Part shown: positions 1 through 5,744 of the stretch, piece by piece
Position numbering within the stretch: position 1 is the stretch's first letter
Layout of the letters: each line of letters opens with the position of its first letter
NCBI GenBank assembly: GCA_005879435.1
Contig: VBKX01000059.1
Span: 3,079-9,641 of the forward strand
Length of the DNA stretch: 6,563 nucleotides
DNA from: Deltaproteobacteria bacterium
GTDB taxonomy: Bacteria > Desulfobacterota > Binatia > UBA9968
Direction of reading: 5' to 3'
Program-made: the position numbers and the translations under genes
The notes under the pieces: generated by a model
Seen by the model: only the letters and a program-made list of their open reading frames with translations
What the model was told of the DNA's origin: nothing
The model's database searches: none

Positions 1-1583
1 TTATCCAGCCAAACTTGTCCCGCCGGCGTGTACAGATGGGGATCTCCGCTTTCCGTCACGATAATTCCCTTCACCTTTTTGTTGGCGCCGTGGAAATAAA
101 CCTCGTGATAGTACGGCACCGCGGGTAAATCGGTCATGAGGATCTTATCCGCGCTCTGGTATAGCTTCGCGCGCGCCTTGCGGTCCTCGGTCGACTGCGC
201 TTTGCGAATGACCGCGTCGTACTCTTTGTTGACGTAACGCGGACTATTGAAGCCGTCTCGTTCGACCAAACCGACGTCCTTGCTCGATCCGAACATGCGC
301 GCCTGATAGAGCGGATCCATGCCCGGACCGCCGCCGCCCGCCAGCGTAATATCGTAATTGCCCGAGTCGCGATCGCGCAACCACTGGTTCGGGTCGACCA
401 TTTTGAGATTGATCTTCAAGCCCGCCGCCGTGTACGCGGCGTAATGAAGATTGGCGATCTTGACATATACGTCGCGGTTGGGGCTGACGTAAACAAGCTC
501 CGGAATCGGTTTGCCGGCCGCTTTCTCGACTTCTTTGAGCAGCTGCTTGCCTTTTTCGACATCGTATTTGGGAAACAGTTTGCCAATCGCCGGGTCGTTG
601 GCCCACGGCGAACCGGCCATGAAGCTTTTCGCCCGCACCGCTTCGCCACTCAGCACTTCGACGTTCTTGTCGAAATTGACGATCATCGTCAGCGCCTGGC
701 GAAAGCGCAGGTCGCTCAATGGCCAGTTCTTATTGTTGTAATAAAGCTTGATATCGCGGAAGGTGCGTAGCGCGCTGAATAATTGAAGGTTGGGATCTTT
801 GCGCGCGATCGGCAAGCCGCCGCCGGTGATCTGTTCGGCGAGATCGACGTCGCCGCGCTGCAGCGCGATCAGCCGCGCGTCATCGTCGAAGATAAATTTA
901 AACACGATGCGATCCACCAGCGCTTTCGGACCCCAATAATCGTCGAAGCGTTCCAAAATGATATGGCTGCCGGAAACCCATTCTTTGAATTTGAACGGCC
1001 CCGTGCCAATCGGCACCGTGCCGCCCTTGCCGAGCATGTATTTTCCCGCGGCCTCGGGCGGAATGATTCCCGGCAACCCCGTGTCACCGCCCGTAAACGC
1101 CGTCACCATCATCGGTCCGGGCTCGTCGATCGTGATCTTGATCTTATAGCGGTCGAGAATTTCGACCTCTTTGATCTTGCTCATGGCCTCGAGATTGCGC
1201 ATGCGCGGCCAATCCTTCGGCGCCTCTTTGCTGCGCCACTCGATATTGGTCTTGATGTCCTCCGCAGTGAGCTCCCGGCCGTTGTGAAACTTCACGCCCC
1301 TGCGCAGATAGAAAATGTAGGTCGTGGGGTTCGGCTGCTCCCATTTTTCCGCCAGAGCCGGGCGAATGTCGCTCAAGTTTTTGCCGAACGCGGCGAGACT
1401 TTCAAAGACTTCCGGAAACAGAATAAAGCGCCGGCCAGGATAACGCGCGTCGAGGCGATCCGGTTCCTCTTTGAAACCGATGGTCAGCGTGCCGCCGCGC
1501 TTAGGCGTTTGCGCCAAAGACATTGGCACGAAATCGGCGAGAGCTAGCACACCAATGAAAACGAAAAGCCACGCTCGCTTCAC
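1..1583 (-). CDS. Peptide/nickel-type ABC transporter substrate-binding protein (SBP_bac_5), 3' end cut by window edge
   Basis: Secreted binding protein that would capture a peptide, nickel complex or other small solute in the periplasm and deliver it to an ABC permease; the ligand cannot be told from sequence. 527 codons are readable, about the full family length, so only the last few residues should be missing. The start is GTG at 1583: a GGAGG lies five bases upstream (1589-1593), and a signal peptide follows (KR, hydrophobic residues 4-18, likely cleavage after SLA, residue 24). Family marks in order: KRGGTLTIG (28-36), FHNGRELTAEDI (99-110), GTGPFKF (193-199) with a downstream DYWG (215-218), and FRQAL (294-298) with VNFD (302-305). 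These are the standard landmarks of DppA/OppA/NikA-type proteins. No permease or ATPase gene is in the window; they would lie beyond the left edge if present. A divergent promoter lies upstream. Family assignment is very secure; substrate is unknown. Confidence 0.93.
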   Translation of the reverse strand, partial: MKRAWLFVFIGVLALADFVPMSLAQTPKRGGTLTIGFKEEPDRLDARYPGRRFILFPEVFESLAAFGKNLSDIRPALAEKWEQPNPTTYIFYLRRGVKFHNGRELTAEDIKTNIEWRSKEAPKDWPRMRNLEAMSKIKEVEILDRYKIKITIDEPGPMMVTAFTGGDTGLPGIIPPEAAGKYMLGKGGTVPIGTGPFKFKEWVSGSHIILERFDDYWGPKALVDRIVFKFIFDDDARLIALQRGDVDLAEQITGGGLPIARKDPNLQLFSALRTFRDIKLYYNNKNWPLSDLRFRQALTMIVNFDKNVEVLSGEAVRAKSFMAGSPWANDPAIGKLFPKYDVEKGKQLLKEVEKAAGKPIPELVYVSPNRDVYVKIANLHYAAYTAAGLKINLKMVDPNQWLRDRDSGNYDITLAGGGGPGMDPLYQARMFGSSKDVGLVERDGFNSPRYVNKEYDAVIRKAQSTEDRKARAKLYQSADKILMTDLPAVPYYHEVYFHGANKKVKGIIVTESGDPHLYTPAGQVWLD

Positions 1584-1623
1584 GGTTGCCTCCAGGACTG
1601 CATGCTGGGTCAAAAGCTGGCGG

Positions 1624-1653
1624 ATCTTACTGGCAGCTTGAAGTTAATGTCAA
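1624..1653 (-). promoter_or_regulatory. Sigma70-type promoter for the solute-binding protein gene
   Basis: On the minus strand there is a perfect -35 hexamer TTGACA (1648-1653). An 18-base spacer separates it from TAAGAT (1624-1629), which matches the -10 consensus at four of six positions, including the key A at position 2 and T at position 6. Transcription would begin near 1616-1618, giving a leader of about 35 bases that ends in the GGAGG ribosome site before the GTG at 1583. The placement is good, but this is motif reading only, and the organism's sigma factor preferences are unknown. Confidence 0.55.
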
Positions 1654-1700
1654 GGTAGAGTAGACGACGTTCCAACAGGCCCTCTTTCAATGAGAACAAC

Positions 1701-1736
1701 TTGAACGGCTAGAACTTTTTGAAGGACTTGAACGAG
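1701..1736 (+). repeat. Four degenerate 9-base tandem units in the divergent spacer
   Basis: Read in steps of nine, the sequence gives TTGAACGGC, TAGAACTTT, TTGAAGGAC and TTGAACGAG. Each unit starts T(T/A)GAA, and CTTGAACG occurs exactly twice (1700-1707 and 1727-1734). The array ends four bases before the GGAGG ribosome site (1740-1744) of the hydrolase gene. It would therefore lie in that gene's leader or just at its promoter. It could be a cluster of half-sites for a regulator or a chance low-complexity stretch. No convincing plus-strand -35/-10 pair was found here. Confidence 0.35.
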
Positions 1737-1752
1737 TCCGGAGGTAGCGCCC

Positions 1753-2847
1753 ATGGGTCGAGTAAAGGAGTTAGACGAGATCAAAGCGATGATTCGCGAG
1801 CGCACCGGCAAGCGCAACACCTTTCGTCACGCGAAGCGGGAAGACGTCGAGTCCGTGCTCGCCAACTTAACGAGCAAAGATCCCGAGCTTTGGGCGAGAG
1901 AATGGTCGCGCGTCGCCAGACCCTACGAAGAAAACGGCGCCAAGTTAGAGCAAGCCGACAGGTTCAAAGAAGCCCGCGACTCGTACGTTCAAGCCTATGC
2001 TTACTACGCCACCGGCCGCTATCCGACGCCGCATACGCCGGGGAAGATGGAGTGCTTCCGCAAAAGTCTCGAAGTGTATGAGAAGGCCGGCAAATATTTC
2101 GAGCCGGCGCTGGAGCGCGTCGAAATTGCTTTTGCTGATAAGAAAATTCCAATCTACGTGCGCATACCGCAGGACGGGCAGAAATACGCAATTGTGATCA
2201 ACTTCGGGGGCATCGATTCATTCAAGGCGGAGAGTTACGAATACGATGAAGGTTTGCAGAAAGCAGGCATGGCCAGTTGTTCGATGGATATGCCGGGCGT
2301 CGGCGAATGTCCCATCAAAGCGTCGCCGACCGCGGAGTCAGTCTTTACCGCCGTGATCGACTATCTGGAGAAGCGGCCCGATGTCGATGCTAAACGAATC
2401 GCCATTATGGGCCGGAGCTTCGGCGGTTACTGGGCGGCGAAGATGGCTTATGTGGAAGCGCAGCGCCTGCGCGCGTCGATCGTTTGGGGCGGCGGCGTGC
2501 ATTATTTTTTTCAAGAGGACTGGCTGCGCGAGTCGACCAACGCCGACAGTTACCTCATGGATCACGACATCGCTCGCTGCCGGCTCTTCGGCGTCAACAG
2601 CATTGACGAGCTGATGAAACCTTGGTCGGCACTCTCGCTCAAAGAGCAGGGCTGGTTGGAGAAACCGTCCTGTCCCATGCTCATCGTCAACGGCAAAAAC
2701 GATCTGCAAACTCCGATCGCCGATCTTTACATTCTCCTAGAATACGGCTCGCCGAAATCCGCGCGCGTCTTCCCCGGCGGTCACATGGGGCAAACACCGC
2801 AAACCTTTCCGACGATCGTGGATTGGTTAAAAACCGAATTGTCGTAA
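1753..2847 (+). CDS. Alpha/beta hydrolase of the FrsA / 2,6-dihydropseudooxynicotine hydrolase type
   Basis: Complete 364-residue cytosolic hydrolase with no signal peptide. The start ATG at 1753 has GGAGG eight bases upstream (1740-1744). Residues 1-125 form a helical N-terminal region with a YVQAYAYYATGRYP stretch (78-91), as in FrsA-like enzymes where it caps the active site. The catalytic domain follows: an oxyanion-hole turn in FGGIDSFKAE (151-160), the nucleophile elbow GRSFGG with Ser222, the acid Asp317 in NGKND, and His344 in PGGH. The complete triad says it is active. The family includes esterases and enzymes that cut carbon-carbon bonds in ketone-containing aromatics; 2,6-dihydropseudooxynicotine hydrolase is close in length (about 370 residues). 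The substrate cannot be read from sequence. It is divergent from the solute-binding protein, which hints at uptake plus breakdown of one compound, but this is inference. Confidence 0.92.
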   Translation: MGRVKELDEIKAMIRERTGKRNTFRHAKREDVESVLANLTSKDPELWAREWSRVARPYEENGAKLEQADRFKEARDSYVQAYAYYATGRYPTPHTPGKMECFRKSLEVYEKAGKYFEPALERVEIAFADKKIPIYVRIPQDGQKYAIVINFGGIDSFKAESYEYDEGLQKAGMASCSMDMPGVGECPIKASPTAESVFTAVIDYLEKRPDVDAKRIAIMGRSFGGYWAAKMAYVEAQRLRASIVWGGGVHYFFQEDWLRESTNADSYLMDHDIARCRLFGVNSIDELMKPWSALSLKEQGWLEKPSCPMLIVNGKNDLQTPIADLYILLEYGSPKSARVFPGGHMGQTPQTFPTIVDWLKTELS

Positions 2848-2919
2848 GCCCCTGCGATATCGTCGCAAACGACGCTCGATGACCGACGTGATGCCGGAAT
2901 CTGTATAGATTTCGCAAAT
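2848..2919. other. Convergent spacer between hydrolase and glycosyltransferase genes
   Basis: These 72 bases separate two genes that end towards each other. They hold one small perfect hairpin, TGCGA / TCGCA with a five-base loop (2853-2867), and no T-tract on either side. It is therefore at best a weak bidirectional end signal, not a clear intrinsic terminator. Nothing else is recognisable. Confidence 0.4.
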
Positions 2920-4971
2920 TCAATCTCCTTCGATCATCTCGCTGACCATAACCGGTCTAGCATCGGGCCGCATATAACCGAAGCACTTCACGACATAAAA
3001 ATGGCCAAGAATCCTGCCATCCATCATAACCGGAAGCCGTTTTATATTTTCATCCACGCGAACAAAGTATTTACGCAGCGCATCCAGCTCGGGCGGATTG
3101 CCGTCCACCGCGAGCGCGTTGAAACCAGCGAGATCGATTTTTGGCCTCCAATAGTCGAAGGCTAACGCGTTTTTGCCGACGACGTTACGCGAGAAAACTT
3201 CGCGGCTGTCATCGCTATAAAACGAAAGAGCGGCGGCGATGTAGTGACTATCCAAACCCAGAAGGAACACCTTTTTCCCACCGGCGACCTCAAACGCTCG
3301 TGCTTCCCGGCCGACGGCCTGTCCCAACTCTTTCCAACCGGTCGTAAAACTGTGCGCGGGAATTCCCGGTATCGTTAGGGTTAAGTGATAAACCGCAACG
3401 ACATACAGAACTGGCAAAGTGTAAAAAAAAGAGAGCAAGAAATACCTGACCACGCGCAGCTTGCGAGCGCCGCTGTTAAAACGAAAATAGCGGTAACAGG
3501 GATAAGCGGCGACGAGCAGGGATAGATACCCGGGCAACGTCCAGTTGGCCTTGACTCCGGAACGAATGCTGAAAAGCAGCATGAAGGCGAGGATCGGGAT
3601 CGAGAAAAGAAAACAAAACCGCCATCGGAGGCGCCAGTCGCTCAAAGCGTACGACACGGGAAGCGCCGGGAGCATGAGTAAGCCTGCCAGAAGAATGGGC
3701 GAAGTCACGCCGAGCTGCGTGAGCAAAAATTCTCCCAAGCTTTTGAGTGGGTGGCTAGGCGCGCGATGCAATCGATCGCTCACTTGGAAGCCGAAAGAGG
3801 CCCAGTCGTGCTCGACGTTCCAAAGAATCACCGGAGTGAAGAACAGCGCCGCGATAAGTAGAGCTAGGTAGGGCTCTTTTCTGATGAGCCACTGGCGGTG
3901 ACAGCGATCTAAAGTAAGCCATAGCAATGTCGACGGAACCAAAAAGATCGCCGGATATTTGGACAGCAGGGCAAGCCCCAAGGAAACCAGGTAGAGCGTC
4001 AGCAGCCAGAAAAAAATCAGCGGCACGTCGGGCGTGATCAGTAAACCATAAACGAAATAGAGCGGTATCAATTGGAAAAGCAAGGCAGCCCAGAGCCCCG
4101 CTCTTCGGTTAAACCAAAACCTGCCCAACGTATAGAGAAGCCAAGTTGAAAGAAGAGTTAACAAAAGTCCACCGAGCCGGACGCCGAGCGCGTTCTTGCC
4201 CAGGAGAAATTGACCTGCGCTGATGACCCATGCGATCATCGGGGGATGATCGAAATAGCTCAGCGCCGGATGCTGGGCGTAATTCCAATAGTAAGTCTCT
4301 TGGGGCGCTAGGTCGATTAGAGAAGCGGCGAGAAATCGTAAGCAAAAAAGCAGGGCAGTTGCCCGTATAAGACGTCGATCCGACATGCGAGTGGTGTCCT
4401 CATTGAATCTCGCCTCGTAGACTTCGCAGACCTTGTCGAAGACGGCGTCGACTTCGATGCGCTGCATGCACAAGTTGTTTTGACAAAAAGACTGCTTTTG
4501 ATTGAGCGGGCTGACGCAAGGACTGCAAGCGAGCCCCTCCCAGAACACGTGACTCCTCGGCGTGCGCGCCTGATAAAGCTGCGGGGTTTCCGGACCGAAG
4601 AGCGTAACCACTTCGATCGGCGTCAGAGCGGCAAAATGAGCCGGCCCGCTGTCGTTCGTAACCAGCACGTCGGCTAGCCCGAAGATCACCAAGAGCTGTC
4701 TCAGCGTGGTCTGGCCGGTCAAACTAAAACAGCGCTCTGATCCTATTTCTTGCACCAAGGCGGCCGCGCCTTGCGCTTCGGACGGCTGCCCTGTCAGCGC
4801 CACATGCAAGCGCAGATACCTCGCCGTGAGCCGCCGCGCCAGCTCAACATAGCTTTCAACCGGCCAGCGACGGAGCGGCAGCAGATCGCTGCAATTGGGA
4901 TTCAGCAAAATGAGCGACAGCGGGGTCTCGGCCCGCGCCGCTTTGCGAAGCAGGGCTTGAGCTTCAACCAC
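2920..4971 (-). CDS. C-terminal half of a GT9 glycosyltransferase continuous with a GT39/ArnT-like membrane glycosyltransferase
   Basis: One 683-codon frame carries two enzymes. Residues 1-190 are the nucleotide-sugar domain of a GT9 (heptosyltransferase-type) enzyme: NPNCSD (24-29), RRW (34-36), the signature TNDSGPAH (105-112), LFGPETPQLY (124-133), and the four-cysteine tail (C149, C152, C163, C168) common in this family. Met196 (base 4386) begins a 488-residue polytopic protein that uses a polyprenyl-phosphate sugar donor in the inner membrane. In its own numbering it has PQETYYW (28-34), YFDHPPM (44-50), TPD (118-120), SKYPA (142-146), many hydrophobic segments up to about residue 340, and a soluble C-terminal domain. 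The GT9 N-terminal half is in another frame upstream. No stop separates the two enzymes. The GTG at 4971 is only the first formal start in the frame, and the true start is uncertain. The frame is open back to 4992. The ArnT-like part looks about 20 residues short after TPD. Sugar and acceptor are unknown. Confidence 0.85.
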   Translation of the reverse strand: MVEAQALLRKAARAETPLSLILLNPNCSDLLPLRRWPVESYVELARRLTARYLRLHVALTGQPSEAQGAAALVQEIGSERCFSLTGQTTLRQLLVIFGLADVLVTNDSGPAHFAALTPIEVVTLFGPETPQLYQARTPRSHVFWEGLACSPCVSPLNQKQSFCQNNLCMQRIEVDAVFDKVCEVYEARFNEDTTRMSDRRLIRATALLFCLRFLAASLIDLAPQETYYWNYAQHPALSYFDHPPMIAWVISAGQFLLGKNALGVRLGGLLLTLLSTWLLYTLGRFWFNRRAGLWAALLFQLIPLYFVYGLLITPDVPLIFFWLLTLYLVSLGLALLSKYPAIFLVPSTLLWLTLDRCHRQWLIRKEPYLALLIAALFFTPVILWNVEHDWASFGFQVSDRLHRAPSHPLKSLGEFLLTQLGVTSPILLAGLLMLPALPVSYALSDWRLRWRFCFLFSIPILAFMLLFSIRSGVKANWTLPGYLSLLVAAYPCYRYFRFNSGARKLRVVRYFLLSFFYTLPVLYVVAVYHLTLTIPGIPAHSFTTGWKELGQAVGREARAFEVAGGKKVFLLGLDSHYIAAALSFYSDDSREVFSRNVVGKNALAFDYWRPKIDLAGFNALAVDGNPPELDALRKYFVRVDENIKRLPVMMDGRILGHFYVVKCFGYMRPDARPVMVSEMIEGD
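4384..4401 (-). promoter_or_regulatory. Possible ribosome site and internal start for the GT39/ArnT-like protein
   Basis: GAGGA (4397-4401 on the minus strand) precedes an ATG at 4386 by ten bases. The ATG falls exactly where the ArnT-like protein should begin (MSDRRLIRA, then the first membrane segment). A TGA overlaps this site at 4401-4403, but it is in the frame of the GT9 N-terminal half, not in the frame that is actually open here. This suggests the two enzymes were once, or still are, made as separate products. The spacing is slightly long, so the site is only plausible. Confidence 0.4.
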
Positions 4972-5573
4972 TTCTGCTCGAGACGGATCAAATCAGTCGG
5001 CGCATATGTCAGTGCCTCAACCATCAAGCGAAAAGTCTCAGCGGTATGCAGATAAGGATTGTAACGCAGCCGATGGGTCATAAGATCGCCGCGATACGGT
5101 CCCTCGCCTCCCGTAGAGTGAAACCCGACTCGATAATCGCTACCGGTGAGAAAGCTGATCGCGGCCGAAAAGCGCGCGAAAAACTCGAAATCAATGACTG
5201 CGTTGATCCGCCGTTTATACAATGACCGGATAGCCCGGACCGTGTCGAGAGCGGCTGCGAACAGATTATCGCGGCGGATGACCAATACGTTTTCTCTCGG
5301 CAGGAGTGCCATCACGTCGAGGATGAAACGATTCTCCTCGAACACCAGGAAATAGACGTTGTTCCGCCCAACCAGGTCGATGGCGCGGCGAATCGCAGCA
5401 CACGCCAACACCGTCGAGCCCTGCTCGGCTAATTTGACAAACAGGACGGCCCGCAGCCGCGGCATATGCGGGTGCTTGCCGAGCTCGGTCAATCGGCGCA
5501 CGCCCGTCAAGACAAAACAAACGGGAATCCCGATCCAACGATCAATCCAACGGATGGAGTTTACGCTTGTCAT
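4902..5573 (-). CDS. N-terminal half of a GT9 (ADP-heptose:LPS-type) glycosyltransferase, cut by a frameshift
   Basis: This is the acceptor-side Rossmann domain of a GT9 enzyme, which adds a sugar (classically heptose) to LPS core or another envelope glycan at the cytosolic face of the inner membrane. The chosen start is ATG 5573 (MTSVNSIRWIDRW); the frame is open further up to a GTG at 5624, but that extension looks unrelated. Residues 13-28 are hydrophobic and may bind the membrane. The first beta strand and glycine turn read VLFVKLAEQGSTVLA (43-57); then FEENRFILD (78-86), VIDFEFFARFSAAIS (126-140) and VGFHSTGGEGPY (149-160). Homology fades after about residue 198 (DLIRL), and the frame stops at 4902. 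The rest of the enzyme resumes one frame over in the downstream sequence. Joined, the two give roughly 390 residues, the usual size. Serine replaces the Asp normally found after the turn glycine. Confidence 0.85.
   Translation of the reverse strand: MTSVNSIRWIDRWIGIPVCFVLTGVRRLTELGKHPHMPRLRAVLFVKLAEQGSTVLACAAIRRAIDLVGRNNVYFLVFEENRFILDVMALLPRENVLVIRRDNLFAAALDTVRAIRSLYKRRINAVIDFEFFARFSAAISFLTGSDYRVGFHSTGGEGPYRGDLMTHRLRYNPYLHTAETFRLMVEALTYAPTDLIRLEQKWLKLKPCFAKRRGPRPRCRSFC
4970..4992 (-). other. Most likely frameshift position inside the GT9 gene
   Basis: The downstream frame is blocked by a TGA at 4993-4995 and the upstream frame stops at 4902, so the break must lie between 4992 and 4902. Up to DLIRL the upstream frame reads like the family. 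From about AEVVEAQALLRKA the downstream frame does, which narrows the point to roughly 4970-4992. Inserting one base would rejoin the halves, so a one-base loss in the genome or in the assembly is the simplest cause. Confidence 0.7.
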
Positions 5574-5651
5574 GAGTTCCGAATCCGCCAACTTTATCTC
5601 TAGGCTGCGCGTAGAGCAATACACCCATCAAAAAGGTCGCGGCGCAATTTG

Positions 5652-5683
5652 ATGTAGGGGCAGACCCGGGTGTCTACCCTCGG
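5652..5683. repeat. REP-like imperfect palindrome
   Basis: GGGCAGAC (5658-5665) faces GTCTACCC (5672-5679) across a six-base loop, pairing at seven of eight positions. The centre also forms the perfect palindrome ACCCGGGT (5664-5671). The flanks TGTAGGG and ACCCTCGG complete a pattern of the type GTAGGGGCAGAC...GTCT(A/G)CCC. Such elements are known as dispersed intergenic repeats in several bacterial groups. This is the only copy in the window, so its repeat nature is inferred from resemblance. Confidence 0.45.
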
Positions 5684-5712
5684 CAATTTTTTCATGCCGA
5701 TTCGCAATCGGC
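5681..5712. repeat. Two overlapping inverted repeats in the divergent spacer
   Basis: CGGCA (5681-5685) pairs with TGCCG (5695-5699) around a T-rich loop. GCCGAT (5696-5701) pairs with ATCGGC (5707-5712) around a five-base loop. The two share GCCG, so only one can form at a time, and a further ATCGGC lies at 5719-5724. No stem is followed by a close T-tract, so neither is a standard terminator. Confidence 0.4.
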
Positions 5713-5730
5713 TTCGACATCGGCTAAAAT
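5701..5730 (+). promoter_or_regulatory. Weak candidate promoter for the gene at 5745
   Basis: TTCGCA (5701-5706, four of six -35 positions) stands 18 bases before TAAAAT (5725-5730, five of six -10 positions). Transcription would start only a few bases before the ribosome site AGGA (5735-5738), giving a very short leader. This is plausible for the first gene of a unit, but the -35 is poor and overlaps the inverted repeats. Confidence 0.25.
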
Positions 5731-5744
5731 TTTTAGGATCGGCG

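Noticed and set aside
783..1547. Long plus-strand open frame of 254 codons
   Set aside because: It lies antisense to the solute-binding protein gene, whose frame has a signal peptide and all family motifs; the plus-strand product is arginine-rich with no recognisable domain.
2338..2709. Minus-strand frame of 123 codons inside the hydrolase gene
   Set aside because: It is antisense to the catalytic core of the alpha/beta hydrolase, so it is explained as a shadow.
2853..2867. Intrinsic terminator between the convergent genes
   Set aside because: The stem is only five base pairs and no T-tract follows on either strand.
2687..2923. Minus-strand frame whose TTG start overlaps the glycosyltransferase TGA and has AAGGAG just upstream
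   Set aside because: The ribosome-like site is simply the last codons of the upstream gene, and the frame is antisense to the conserved C-terminus of the hydrolase, giving an arginine-rich product without a fold signal.
4902..4992. Programmed -1 ribosomal frameshift joining the GT9 halves
   Set aside because: No canonical slip heptamer is present in the upstream frame across the whole overlap; a simple one-base deletion explains it better.
5574..5744. Clear promoter for the minus-strand glycosyltransferase genes
   Set aside because: Only weak -35/-10 pairs could be found (for example TTGCTC with TAAAGT), none better than chance.
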